The notes beneath the pieces were generated by a model, which was not told the origin of the DNA, did not search any database, and saw only the letters and a program-made list of their open reading frames with translations. A program made the position numbers and the translations under genes. Shown one piece after another: positions 52,696-61,260 of a stretch of 64,000 bases of DNA. The stretch covers positions 806,001-870,000 of the forward strand of contig NZ_JAYXHR010000001.1 of the NCBI RefSeq assembly GCF_036017065.1. Reading direction: 5' to 3'. The DNA comes from Uliginosibacterium sp036017065. GTDB lineage: Bacteria; Pseudomonadota; Gammaproteobacteria; Burkholderiales; Rhodocyclaceae. How positions within the stretch are numbered: position 1 is the first letter of the stretch; every line of letters starts with the position of its first letter.

Positions 52696-53145
52696 ATGAG
52701 CATCATCGACAACCGCAAGGCCTTCCACGAGTACTTCATCGAAGAACGCTTCGAGGCCGGCCTTGCGCTCGAGGGCTGGGAGGTCAAGGCGATCCGAGAC
52801 GGTCGCGCGCAGATCAAGGAAGCCTACGTGGTGCTGCGCGATGCCCAGGTGTATGTGATCGGCATGCATATTTCGCCGTTGCCGACCGCATCGACGCACA
52901 TCAAGCCGGACCCGGTGCGCACCCGCAAGTTGCTGCTGCATGCGGAAGAAATCAGCAAGCTGATCGGCAAGGTGGAGCGTGCCGGCTTCACCCTTGTCCC
53001 GCTGGATCTGCACTACACCCGCGGCCGGGTGAAGATGGAAATCGGCCTCGCCAAGGGCAAGAAGCAGTACGACAAACGCGACACCGAGAAACAGCGGGAC
53101 TGGGATCGCGAAAAGCAACGCCTCATGCGCGACAAGGTGCGCTGA
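52696..53145 (+). CDS. smpB: tmRNA-binding protein SmpB
   Basis: SmpB binds tmRNA and brings it to stalled ribosomes for trans-translation. The 149-residue protein shows the beta-barrel start (IDNRKAFHEYFIEERFEAGL), GWEVKAIRDGRAQIKEAYV, and a basic C-terminal tail KKQYDKRDTEKQRDWDREKQ, as usual. The ribosome site before ATG 52696 is weak. ssrA is not in the window. It is divergent from ratA, a commonly conserved neighbourhood. Confidence 0.96.
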   Translation: MSIIDNRKAFHEYFIEERFEAGLALEGWEVKAIRDGRAQIKEAYVVLRDAQVYVIGMHISPLPTASTHIKPDPVRTRKLLLHAEEISKLIGKVERAGFTLVPLDLHYTRGRVKMEIGLAKGKKQYDKRDTEKQRDWDREKQRLMRDKVR

Positions 53146-53189
53146 GCCCTTCTGGACTCAGCGGCAGCGCGACAACCAGAACAGTCAGC

Positions 53190-54047
53190 TCACGGTTTGC
53201 GCATCGCGCCGACTGCGCGGGCGACAGCTTCCTGCAGATCGCCGGGCAACATCACGATCTTGCTGTTCGGCGAATGGGCCAGCTTGTCCAGGGCGTTGAT
53301 GTACTTCTCGCCAAGGATGTACATCACCGGCGTCGTGTCGTCGCCCACCGCGTCCTTCACCCGACGGATCGCCTCGGCGGACGAAGCCGCCAACGCGACC
53401 TGTGCATTCGCGTCACGCTTGGCCGCTTCCAGGCGCGCCTCCGCCTCCAGGATCGCCGACTGCTTGTCACCTTCGGCACGCGTGACCATCGCCTTGCGTT
53501 CGCGCTCGGCAGCCGCCTGCATTTCCATGGCTTTCTGCATCGACTCCGAAGGCTTGATGTCCTGGATCTCCACGGACTTGATGCCGATGCCCCAGTCGAT
53601 CGCTTCGTCCGCGATGCTCTCGCGCAGGCGGGCCTTGATCTTGTCGCGCGACGACAGCGCCTCGTCCAGCTCCATCTCACCGACGATGGACCGAAGCGTG
53701 GTCATCACCAGGTTGCGGATCGCCTCCTGGAAATCGGTCACGCCATACACCGCCTTCACCGGGTCGGTCACCTTGATGAAGGCCAGCGCATTGGTCAGGA
53801 TCACCGCGTTGTCGCGCGTGATCACCTCCTGCTGCTGCACATCGAGAATCAGGTCCTTGGTGACGACCTTGTAGGCCACCGCGTCCAGATAGGGAATCAG
53901 GATCGACAGGCCGGGCATGATGGTGCGCTGGTAACGCCCCAGCCGCTCGACCACCCACTCCTGCCCCTGCGGCACGATGCGCACCCCCTTGGCAATCGTA
54001 ATGACGACGAAGGCGGCAAACGCGATGACAACAATCAAACCTTCCAT
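53190..54047 (-). CDS. SPFH/stomatin-like membrane protein (slipin/QmcA type)
   Basis: The 285-residue protein has one N-terminal membrane helix (GLIVVIAFAAFVVITIAKG) and a stomatin/PHB domain (GQEWVVERLGRYQRTIMPGL, then VEIQDIKPSESMQKAMEMQ). It likely forms inner-membrane oligomers that scaffold proteases or lipid domains. Members of this family are often paired with NfeD; no NfeD gene is next to it here. ATG 54047 is the start. It lies 22 bases after the rlmB stop on the same strand, so is co-transcribed. Confidence 0.88.
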   Translation of the reverse strand: MEGLIVVIAFAAFVVITIAKGVRIVPQGQEWVVERLGRYQRTIMPGLSILIPYLDAVAYKVVTKDLILDVQQQEVITRDNAVILTNALAFIKVTDPVKAVYGVTDFQEAIRNLVMTTLRSIVGEMELDEALSSRDKIKARLRESIADEAIDWGIGIKSVEIQDIKPSESMQKAMEMQAAAERERKAMVTRAEGDKQSAILEAEARLEAAKRDANAQVALAASSAEAIRRVKDAVGDDTTPVMYILGEKYINALDKLAHSPNSKIVMLPGDLQEAVARAVGAMRKP

Positions 54048-54069
54048 GCTGGCTCCCGGATGATGCGGA

Positions 54070-54807
54070 TCAGGCGCCGCGCTGGCGCCGTGCTTCGAAC
54101 AGACAGATACCACTGGCGACTGACACGTTGAGGCTCTCCACCGTCCCCACCATCGGAATCTTCGCGAGCTCGTCACAGGTCTCGCGCGTCAGGCGACGCA
54201 TGCCGTCGCCCTCGGCCCCCAGCACCCAGGCTGTCGGCCCGCGCTGGTCGATCGCATGGATGGTCTTTTCCGCCTCGCCTGCAGCGCCGATTACCCACAC
54301 CCCCGCCTCCTGCATTTCCCGCAGGCTTCGCGCCAGATTGGTCACAGTGATATAGGGCACCGTATCTGCCGCACCGCTGGCCACCTTGATGGCAGTGGCA
54401 TTGAGCCCTGCCGCGCGATCCTTCGGCGCGATCACCGCGTGCGCGCCCGCCGCATCGGCCACTCGCAAGCAAGCGCCGAGGTTGTGGGGGTCCTGCACGC
54501 CGTCCAGCACCAGTAGCAAGGCCGGTTCGCTCAGGTTCTCCAGCACGTCGTCGAGCTTCAGCTCGCGGCGACGCGCATCCACCTTCGCGACCACGCCCTG
54601 GTGCCGCTGGCCACCAGCCATGCCATCCAGCCGCGCCGCATCGGAGGGAATCACCCGGACGCCGGCCGCTTCCGCACGCACCAGCAAATCGCGCGCGCGC
54701 GCATCCTGGCGCTGCGCAGCGACATGGATTTCCAGCACACCCTCGGGGTCGTTACGCAGCTTTGCTGCAACGGCATGAAAGCCATAGATGAAACGGGTTT
54801 CAGCCAC
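54070..54807 (-). CDS. rlmB: 23S rRNA (guanosine-2'-O)-methyltransferase RlmB
   Basis: RlmB 2'-O-methylates G2251 of 23S rRNA. The 245-residue SPOUT enzyme has an N-terminal L30-like domain (RFIYGFHAVAAKL) and the SpoU motifs LVLDGVQDPHNLGACLR, WVLGAEGDGMRRL and VGTVESLNVSVASGI. The start GTG at 54807 overlaps the rnr stop by 8 bases, indicating coupling. The rnr-rlmB pair is conserved in Beta- and Gammaproteobacteria. Confidence 0.95.
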   Translation of the reverse strand: MAETRFIYGFHAVAAKLRNDPEGVLEIHVAAQRQDARARDLLVRAEAAGVRVIPSDAARLDGMAGGQRHQGVVAKVDARRRELKLDDVLENLSEPALLLVLDGVQDPHNLGACLRVADAAGAHAVIAPKDRAAGLNATAIKVASGAADTVPYITVTNLARSLREMQEAGVWVIGAAGEAEKTIHAIDQRGPTAWVLGAEGDGMRRLTRETCDELAKIPMVGTVESLNVSVASGICLFEARRQRGA

Positions 54808-57436
54808 GCCGTTTTGCCTTTCCGCGAGTAGCTTCGCTCGCCTTGGTCGTTCGAGGAGCGGATTTTGCCTTGCTCGCGCCTGTCTTGCTTGGCGTTCTGG
54901 CGGGCCGCTCTGCACCACCACGCGTACCTCCAGCATCGCGCAGGGCCTTCACCATGCCGTCTGCAGGCAGGCCGGCCAGTTCGCGCCAGCTCACCGGCTC
55001 TTCTTCTTTCACGGGGGGCTTCACCGCCCTGGCGGCGCGTTTTGGTGGGCTGGCATCGACGTCATTTTCGATCGGAGGCTTCGCTGCCACCTTCACCTGC
55101 TTCCCGGGCACTTTCTTCTCGCCAGCCTTTCCGGATTCTTCGCCCGGTTTTTCCTCAACCAGGCGGAAGTCGATCTTGCGACTCTCCAGATCCACTCTCA
55201 CCACCTGCACGCGCACCCGGTCGGACAAGCGGAAACGCCTGCCCGTGCGCTCGCCCACCAGTTCGTGACGTGCCTCATCGAAATGGAAGTAGTCGGCACC
55301 AAGGTCGGAGATGTGCACCAGGCCTTCGACGAACAGCTCATCCAGGGTCACGAAGATGCCGAAGGAAGTCGCCGCCGAGATGCTGCCGGAGAATTCCGAG
55401 CCCACGTGATCCTGCATGTAGAAGCACTTCAACCAGGTCTGCACGTCGCGGCTGGCCTCGTCGGCACGGCGCTCGGTCATCGAACAATGGACCCCGATGG
55501 ACTCCCACAGCCCTTGCTTGGCCGCCTTGCGCTGCTGCGGTTGTTCGCTCTTCCCGTCCTCGTTGCGCACCCGCTTCACACGGCGCGTGTCGGGCATCAG
55601 TTCGACGCCCTCGACCATCGGAACGTACTGCGCGCGATTGAGCACGGCCTTGATGGCGCGATGCACCAGCAGGTCCGGGTAGCGACGGATGGGCGAGGTG
55701 AAGTGCGCATACGCGTCGTAAGCGAGGCCGAAGTGGCCCACGTTGTCGGGGCTGTACATGGCCTGCTGGAGGGAGCGCAGCATCACCGTCTGGATCAATC
55801 CGAAATCCGGACGCTCACGGATCTCGTCGATGACCCTGGCAAAATCCGCAGCCTTTGGCTCCTCACCGCCGCCCAGCGTCAGGCCGAACTCGGACAGGAA
55901 GGCGCGCAGCTTCTCCAGCTTCTCCGGCGTCGGCCGCTCGTGGATACGGTACAGCGTCGGGTGTTCGTGCCTGGCAAGAAAGTCCGATGCACACACATTG
56001 GCCGCCAGCATGCACTCCTCGATGACGCGATGCGCATCGTTGCGCGACTCGGGCACGATGCGTTCGATCTTGCCGTGCTCGTTGAAGATCATGCGCGTCT
56101 CGACCGTCTCGAAATCGATGGCGCCACGTTTTGCGCGCGCCTTGAGCAGGATGCGGAACACCGCATCGAGGCTTTCAAGTTGCGGCATCAGCGCACCGAT
56201 GCGCTCCTGCTCGGCAGCATCCTTGTCGTACAGCGCGGCCGCCACGCGGTTGTAGGTCAGGCGGGCATGCGAGTACATGACAGCCGGGTAGAAGCGATAC
56301 TGCTTGATCTCACCGGTCGTCGAGATCGACATGTCGCAGACCATGCACAGACGGTCGACCTCCGGGTTCAGCGAGCACAGTCCGTTGGACAGCTTCTCCG
56401 GCAGCATCGGAATCACGCGACGCGGGAAATACACGGAATTGCCGCGATTCAGGCCTTCACGATCCAGCGCCGAGCCCGGCGTCACATAGTGGCTGACGTC
56501 GGCAATGGCCACCAGCAGGCGCCAACCGCGCCCCTGCTTTTCGGCGTACACGGCGTCGTCGAAATCCTTGGCCGTTTCGCCGTCAATCGTGACCAGTGGC
56601 AAGTGACGAAGGTCTTCGCGCCCCGTCAGGTCCTTCTTGCGCACGACGTCAGGCAGCTTGCGCGCCTCGGCTTTCACGTCGGCCGGAAACTCGAAAGGCA
56701 GATCGTGCTTGCGCAGCGCAATCTCGATCTCCATGCCGTCGTCGGCATAGTTGCCCAGCGTCTCCACGATGCGCCCGATCGGCTTGCTGTGCGGGCCTGG
56801 CTGCTGGGTGAGCTCGACGGTCACGACCTGACCGGGTTGCGGCCTCGTCTTGCCGCCCGGCGCCAGCAGGATGTCCTGGCTGATGCGACGGTTCTCCGGC
56901 GCCACGATCGCCACACCCTGCTCCATCACCACTCGACCGATGACGCGGGTGTTGGCGCGATCAAGCACCTCGACGATCTTGCCTTCCGGGCGTCCGCGCT
57001 GGTCCTTGCCAATCACCTGCACCAGCACGCGATCACCATGCAGGACTTCACGCATCGCCCGCGGCCCGAGGAAGATGTGGTCGCCGTCGTCTTCCGGAAT
57101 CAGGAAGCCAAAGCCATCCGGATGCCCTTCGACACGACCGCGGATCAGTGCAGCTTTCTCCGGCAGGATGTAATCGCCACGCCGGTTGCGCAACAACTGG
57201 CCGGCACGCTCCATGGCAGAAAGACGGCGCGCGAAGTGCTGCTCTTCTTCGGTGGTGATGGCAAAGAAGGCGCGCAAGGCATCGAAGTCCATCGGGCGTG
57301 ATTGCTCGGCCAGGACCTGCTCGATGTACTCGCGGCTGGGCAGCGGTTCGTCATATTTCTCCGACTCGCGCGCAAAGAAGGGGTCGGCACGGCGGACGGC
57401 GGGGAGTCGGGTGTTTTTCTTTTTTGATGTTGACAT
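54800..57436 (-). CDS. rnr: Ribonuclease R
   Basis: RNase R is the 3'-to-5' exoribonuclease that degrades structured RNA, including in tmRNA-dependent turnover. The 878 residues comprise an N-terminal winged-helix and two cold-shock-like domains, the RNB catalytic domain with TIDGETAKDFDDAVYAEK and its aspartates, an S1 domain (about 640-740) and a long Lys/Arg-rich tail (TKASEATRGKAKRRG). It is slightly longer than the E. coli enzyme (813), mainly in the tail. It starts at ATG 57436 and is followed by rlmB. Confidence 0.96.
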   Translation of the reverse strand: MSTSKKKNTRLPAVRRADPFFARESEKYDEPLPSREYIEQVLAEQSRPMDFDALRAFFAITTEEEQHFARRLSAMERAGQLLRNRRGDYILPEKAALIRGRVEGHPDGFGFLIPEDDGDHIFLGPRAMREVLHGDRVLVQVIGKDQRGRPEGKIVEVLDRANTRVIGRVVMEQGVAIVAPENRRISQDILLAPGGKTRPQPGQVVTVELTQQPGPHSKPIGRIVETLGNYADDGMEIEIALRKHDLPFEFPADVKAEARKLPDVVRKKDLTGREDLRHLPLVTIDGETAKDFDDAVYAEKQGRGWRLLVAIADVSHYVTPGSALDREGLNRGNSVYFPRRVIPMLPEKLSNGLCSLNPEVDRLCMVCDMSISTTGEIKQYRFYPAVMYSHARLTYNRVAAALYDKDAAEQERIGALMPQLESLDAVFRILLKARAKRGAIDFETVETRMIFNEHGKIERIVPESRNDAHRVIEECMLAANVCASDFLARHEHPTLYRIHERPTPEKLEKLRAFLSEFGLTLGGGEEPKAADFARVIDEIRERPDFGLIQTVMLRSLQQAMYSPDNVGHFGLAYDAYAHFTSPIRRYPDLLVHRAIKAVLNRAQYVPMVEGVELMPDTRRVKRVRNEDGKSEQPQQRKAAKQGLWESIGVHCSMTERRADEASRDVQTWLKCFYMQDHVGSEFSGSISAATSFGIFVTLDELFVEGLVHISDLGADYFHFDEARHELVGERTGRRFRLSDRVRVQVVRVDLESRKIDFRLVEEKPGEESGKAGEKKVPGKQVKVAAKPPIENDVDASPPKRAARAVKPPVKEEEPVSWRELAGLPADGMVKALRDAGGTRGGAERPARTPSKTGASKAKSAPRTTKASEATRGKAKRRG

Positions 57437-57457
57437 TCAGTATTGGTCACTTATAAT
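57430..57457 (+). promoter_or_regulatory. Consensus sigma-70 promoter of tRNA-Leu
   Basis: TTGACA (57430-57435) and TATAAT (57452-57457) are both perfect, with a 16-bp spacer. The start point falls near 57464, seven bases before the tRNA. The -35 overlaps the rnr start codon on the other strand. Confidence 0.9.
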
Positions 57458-57470
57458 GGCGGTCTTCGTT

Positions 57471-57555
57471 GCCCAGGTGGCGAAATTGGTAGACGCGCTA
57501 GTTTCAGGTACTAGTGCCGCAAGGTGTGGAGGTTCGAGTCCTCTCCTGGGCACCA
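57471..57555 (+). tRNA. tRNA-Leu (anticodon CAG)
   Basis: The 85-base gene folds as a class II tRNA. Acceptor arms GCCCAGG (57471-57477) and CCTGGGC (57545-57551) pair fully, the anticodon stem CTAGT/ACTAG holds the loop with CAG at 57505-57507, a variable arm follows, and the T loop reads GGTTCGAGTCC. CCA is encoded at 57553-57555. It reads CUG codons, the most used leucine codon in this GC-rich genome. Confidence 0.97.
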
Positions 57556-57567
57556 AATTTCGCAAGG

Positions 57568-57600
57568 AAGCCGACCCAAAAGGTCGGCTTTTTTGTTTTC
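57568..57600 (+). terminator. Intrinsic terminator of tRNA-Leu
   Basis: A 9-bp stem AAGCCGACC/GGTCGGCTT with a 5-base loop, directly followed by a run of seven Ts and then GTTTTC. Confidence 0.93.
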
Positions 57601-57648
57601 TGCTTTTCCGTTGAACAAGAACGGCGCGTTCCGGTAGCGCCGAAAACA

Positions 57649-57696
57649 GCGAGGCGCAAACAACACGACCGCTTTGCCGTGTTGTTTGCGCCTCGC
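57649..57696 (-). terminator. Long perfect hairpin at the end of purA
   Basis: Nineteen perfectly paired bases, GCGAGGCGCAAACAACACG with its complement, enclose a 10-base loop. On the minus strand it follows the purA stop and is trailed by TGTTTTCGG, so it probably ends the hfq-purA transcript. Confidence 0.7.
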
Positions 57697-57705
57697 ATGG
57701 ACAGA

Positions 57706-59010
57706 TCACTGGAACGGGTGGCGCAGGACAATCGTTTCTTCGCGGTCCGGTCCGGTCGAGATCATGTCCACCGGAATCTCGCACAGTTCCTCGATACGCT
57801 TGATGTACGCACGGGCATTGGCGGGCAGGTCCTCGACACGCTTGGCGCCCACCGACGACTCCGTCCAGCCGGGCATGGTCTCGTAGATAGGCTCACACGC
57901 GCCGACGCTCTCCGACCCTACCGGCAGCAGATCCGACACGCCACCATCGACACGGTAGCCGGTGCAGATCTGCAGTTCTTCGATACCGTCCAGCACGTCG
58001 AGCTTGGTGAGGCACAGGCCGGTAACACCGTTGATCTGGATCGAGCGACGCAGCGCTGCCGCATCGAACCAGCCGCAACGACGCACGCGGCCCGTCACCG
58101 TGCCGCGCTCATGGCCGATCGTCGACAGGTGATGGCCCACGCTGCCCTCTTCCTCGATAGGCAGCTCGCTCGGGAAGGGGCCGGAACCCACGCGGGTCGT
58201 GTAGGCCTTGGTGATGCCCAGCACGTAGTGCAGCATGCCCGGGCCCACGCCTGCACCGGCACTGGCGGCACCCGCCACGCAGTTGCTGGAAGTCACGTAC
58301 GGATAGGTGCCGTGATCCACGTCCAGCAGCGTGCCTTGTGCGCCCTCGAACAGCAGGTTCTCGCCACGCTTGTGCGCGACGTGCAGCGCAGCCGACACGT
58401 CGGCCACCAGCGGGCGGATACGCGGGACCAGGGCCAGTGCCTCATCCAGCGTCTGCTGGTAGTCGACCGGCTTTCCGCCCAACTGCTTTTCCAGCATGAA
58501 GTTGTGGAAGTCCATCGTCGCGCGCAGCTTTTCCGCAAAGCGCTCCGGGTGGAACAGGTCGAGTACACGCAGTGCACGGCGTGCCACCTTGTCCTCGTAG
58601 GCCGGGCCGATGCCCTTGCCGGTGGTGCCGATCTTGGCGCCACCACGGGCCTCTTCGCGCGCGAGGTCCACCGCACTGTGGAACGGTAGGATCAGCGGGC
58701 AGGCCTCGCTGATCTTCAGGCGCGAACGCACCTCGATGCCGCCCGCTTCCAGCTTGTCGATTTCGGACAGCAGATGCGAAGCGGACAACACCACACCGTT
58801 GCCGATGTAGCAGGCCACGCCGTCGCGCATGATGCCGGACGGAATCAGGTTCAGCGCGTACTTCTTGCCCTTGATGACAAGGGTATGGCCGGCATTGTGG
58901 CCGCCCTGGAAGCGCACCACGCCCTGAGCGTGATCGGTCAACCAGTCGACGACCTTGCCCTTGCCTTCGTCGCCCCACTGGGTACCGACTACGACTACGT
59001 TCTTTGCCAT
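57706..59010 (-). CDS. purA: Adenylosuccinate synthetase
   Basis: PurA converts IMP to adenylosuccinate with GTP. The 434-residue protein has MAKNVVVVGTQWGDEGKGK with the P-loop, the FQGGHNAGHT segment, IGTTGKGIGPAYEDK, and the C-terminal LTKLDVLDGIEEL guanine-specificity motif. ATG 59010 gives the usual MAKN start; ATG 59016, which shares a base with the hisZ stop, is possible. It is the last gene of the hfq-to-purA operon. Confidence 0.97.
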   Translation of the reverse strand: MAKNVVVVGTQWGDEGKGKVVDWLTDHAQGVVRFQGGHNAGHTLVIKGKKYALNLIPSGIMRDGVACYIGNGVVLSASHLLSEIDKLEAGGIEVRSRLKISEACPLILPFHSAVDLAREEARGGAKIGTTGKGIGPAYEDKVARRALRVLDLFHPERFAEKLRATMDFHNFMLEKQLGGKPVDYQQTLDEALALVPRIRPLVADVSAALHVAHKRGENLLFEGAQGTLLDVDHGTYPYVTSSNCVAGAASAGAGVGPGMLHYVLGITKAYTTRVGSGPFPSELPIEEEGSVGHHLSTIGHERGTVTGRVRRCGWFDAAALRRSIQINGVTGLCLTKLDVLDGIEELQICTGYRVDGGVSDLLPVGSESVGACEPIYETMPGWTESSVGAKRVEDLPANARAYIKRIEELCEIPVDMISTGPDREETIVLRHPFQ

Positions 59011-59015
59011 TCCCA

Positions 59016-60182
59016 TCAATCTCCAAGCAGGGGCTCGACGCGCCATGCGTCGTCCCGCAAAACCAGTCGGCGGTCGCAACCCGCCTCACGCCAGGTACCT
59101 TCGTGGCCCGGCAACTCGATGACGATCACTTCGCCGTCTGCGCGCAAGGCAGCGACCGCATCGGCCAGCCCCGCATCGCCAGCCACGGGCGCGAGGATCG
59201 CGCTTGCAACCGGAGCCGTCGCGGACGATGCGCTGACCAGATCACGCAGATCCAGGCTGAAACCCGTTGCCGGCCGGGCCCGGCCGAAGGCCTGCCCCGA
59301 TTCGTTATAGCGCCCGCCCAGCGCCACCGCTGCAGCCGAATTGCCGCAGTAGGCGGCGAACACCAGCCCTGTGTGGTAGTGGTAGCCACGCAGATCGGCC
59401 AGATCGAAGCTGATCGGCAGGTCGTGCAGGCGCTTGGCGAGGTGCAGCAACTCATCCAGGGCGATGCGGACATCCGGCACCGCCGAGAGCTGCTCGTAGG
59501 CTTTCACCAGGACGTCGGCGCCACCGTAGAGACTGGGCAAGGCCAGCAAGGGCGCGCGCACGGTCTCCGGCAGGTCCGCGGCGAATTCGCGCAGGGCCGG
59601 TACGTCCTTGGACTGCAGGATGTCGAACAAAAGCTCCTCGGCCGCATCGTCCAGCTCCGCCATGCGCGACAGGGCGCGGAAGATGCCGACATGTCCCAGA
59701 TCGATACGCAGGCCACTCAGGCCGGCAATGTCGAGCCCACGCGCGAGCAGGCGCAGGATTTCTTCGTCCGCCTCGATGCCGGCATGGCCGTACAGCTCGG
59801 CACCGATCTGGATCGGCTCCCGGCTCGCTGTCAGCGCCCGCGGCAAGGTATGCACGACGCTACCGCAGTAACACAGGCGCGCCACGCCCCGACGATTCAG
59901 CAGGTGGGCGTCAATGCGCGTCACCTGCGGCGTGATGTCTGCACGCAGGCCCAGCGTGCGGCCGGACAACTGGTCCGCCAGCTTGAAGGTGCTGTCGGCC
60001 ATGTCCTGGCCGGTACCGGAGACGAGCGAATCCAGGTGCTCCACCATCGGCGGCACGACGAGCTGATAGCCGTGAAGGCGGAACTCGTCCAGCAAGGCAC
60101 GACGCAAACCCTCGACGCGCAAGGCGTCGAAAGGCAGTACATCCTCGAAATGTTCGGGCAGGGCCCAGCGCGGCAAAGCCAT
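59016..60182 (-). CDS. hisZ: ATP phosphoribosyltransferase regulatory subunit
   Basis: HisZ is a catalytically inactive histidyl-tRNA synthetase relative that activates the short form of HisG in histidine synthesis. The 388-residue protein shows LPEHFEDVLPFDALRVEGL, DITPQVTRIDAHLLN and a YHTGLVFAAYCGNSAAAVALG segment. The anticodon-binding domain of true HisRS is absent. Its position between hflC/DUF2065 and purA is the usual one in Betaproteobacteria. A matching short HisG must be elsewhere. Confidence 0.93.
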   Translation of the reverse strand: MALPRWALPEHFEDVLPFDALRVEGLRRALLDEFRLHGYQLVVPPMVEHLDSLVSGTGQDMADSTFKLADQLSGRTLGLRADITPQVTRIDAHLLNRRGVARLCYCGSVVHTLPRALTASREPIQIGAELYGHAGIEADEEILRLLARGLDIAGLSGLRIDLGHVGIFRALSRMAELDDAAEELLFDILQSKDVPALREFAADLPETVRAPLLALPSLYGGADVLVKAYEQLSAVPDVRIALDELLHLAKRLHDLPISFDLADLRGYHYHTGLVFAAYCGNSAAAVALGGRYNESGQAFGRARPATGFSLDLRDLVSASSATAPVASAILAPVAGDAGLADAVAALRADGEVIVIELPGHEGTWREAGCDRRLVLRDDAWRVEPLLGD

Positions 60183-60187
60183 TGAAA

Positions 60188-60373
60188 TCAGTGCAACAGG
60201 ATGAGAAGCACCAAGCCGACGATCATGGATGTCAGCCCGATGAAGCGGACCTGACCATCCGCCATCGCGGTGATGCGTTTGAAGGTTTCGCGCCATACGC
60301 CAGGCGCGAGAAAGGGCAACAAGCCTTCGAGCACCAGCATCAGTGCGAAGGCTGTCAGCAGGTACGACAGCAT
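60188..60373 (-). CDS. DUF2065 small membrane protein
   Basis: The 61-residue protein has two hydrophobic helices (MLSYLLTAFALMLVLEGLLP and FIGLTSMIVGLVLLILLH) with a polar hinge. It is the DUF2065 family commonly found between hflC and purA/hisZ. Only one base lies between the hflC stop and its start, and five bases separate it from hisZ, so it is translated in the same operon. Function unknown; a membrane role near HflKC is plausible. Confidence 0.9.
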   Translation of the reverse strand: MLSYLLTAFALMLVLEGLLPFLAPGVWRETFKRITAMADGQVRFIGLTSMIVGLVLLILLH

Positions 60374-60374
60374 T

Positions 60375-61259
60375 TTACTTGGTGCCCTGCGCCCCGCCGC
60401 TGCCCTTCAGATACCGGAAGAACTCGGTATTCGGCTCGACCACCAGCACGTCGTTCTTGCTGCGGAAGCTCTGCTTGTAGGCTTCCAGGCTGCGGTAGAA
60501 CCGGTAGAACTCGGGGCTGCGACCGAAAGCTTCGGAATAGATGGCGGCCGCCTTGGCGTCGCCCTCACCCTTCAGCTTCTGGGCATCGCGGTAGGCCTCG
60601 GCCACGATGACCTCGCGCTGACGGTCGGCATCGGCCTTGATCTTCTCGGCTTCCGCAGAACCCGTGGAGCGCAATTCGTTGGCGACCCGCTTGCGCTCGG
60701 CTTCCATGCGGCGATAGACGGAATCGCTGACGGCATCGGGCAGATCGACACGCTTCAGACGAACATCAACGATCTGCATGCCGAAACGGCGGGCATCGTC
60801 ATCAGCCTTCTTGCGCACTACATCCATGATGGCGCCGCGTTCGCCGGACACCACCTCGTGCACGGTACGGCGACCGAACTCTTCGCGCAGGCCGGAGTTC
60901 ACGGTCTGTTCGAGGCGGTTACGGGCGCGCGACTCTTCGCCACTGAACGAGCGGTAGTACAAGGCCGGGTCGGCGATGCGCCACTTCACGAAGAGGTCGA
61001 CCAGCACGTTCTTCTTTTCCGCGGTCTGGAAGAGCTCCGGCTCGACGGTATCCGACGTCAGGATGCGGCGGTCGTAGTAGCGGACGTTCTGGATCAACGG
61101 CCATTTGAATTTCAGGCCGGGCTCGGAAACGGTTCTCTTGATTTCACCCAGCTGGAACACGAGCGCGTACTGGCGCTGGTCCACAGTGAAGAGGGACATC
61201 GACAGCAGCACGACCACGAACAGCAGCAGGCCGACGAAAACGGGCAGACGATCACGCAT
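60375..61259 (-). CDS. hflC: Protease modulator HflC
   Basis: HflC and HflK form a large SPFH membrane cage around the FtsH protease and restrain it. The 294-residue protein has one N-terminal helix (LPVFVGLLLFVVVLLSMSLF), the PHB domain (TVDQRQYALVFQLGEIKR) and a coiled-coil (EAERKRVANELRSTG). ATG 61259 follows the hflK stop by one base, so the pair is coupled. Length and sequence agree with the family. Confidence 0.96.
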   Translation of the reverse strand: MRDRLPVFVGLLLFVVVLLSMSLFTVDQRQYALVFQLGEIKRTVSEPGLKFKWPLIQNVRYYDRRILTSDTVEPELFQTAEKKNVLVDLFVKWRIADPALYYRSFSGEESRARNRLEQTVNSGLREEFGRRTVHEVVSGERGAIMDVVRKKADDDARRFGMQIVDVRLKRVDLPDAVSDSVYRRMEAERKRVANELRSTGSAEAEKIKADADRQREVIVAEAYRDAQKLKGEGDAKAAAIYSEAFGRSPEFYRFYRSLEAYKQSFRSKNDVLVVEPNTEFFRYLKGSGGAQGTK

Positions 61260-61260
61260 C

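Noticed and set aside
54788..57301. An 837-codon plus-strand frame over rnr.
   Set aside because: Antisense of RNase R, whose RNB motif is unmistakable.
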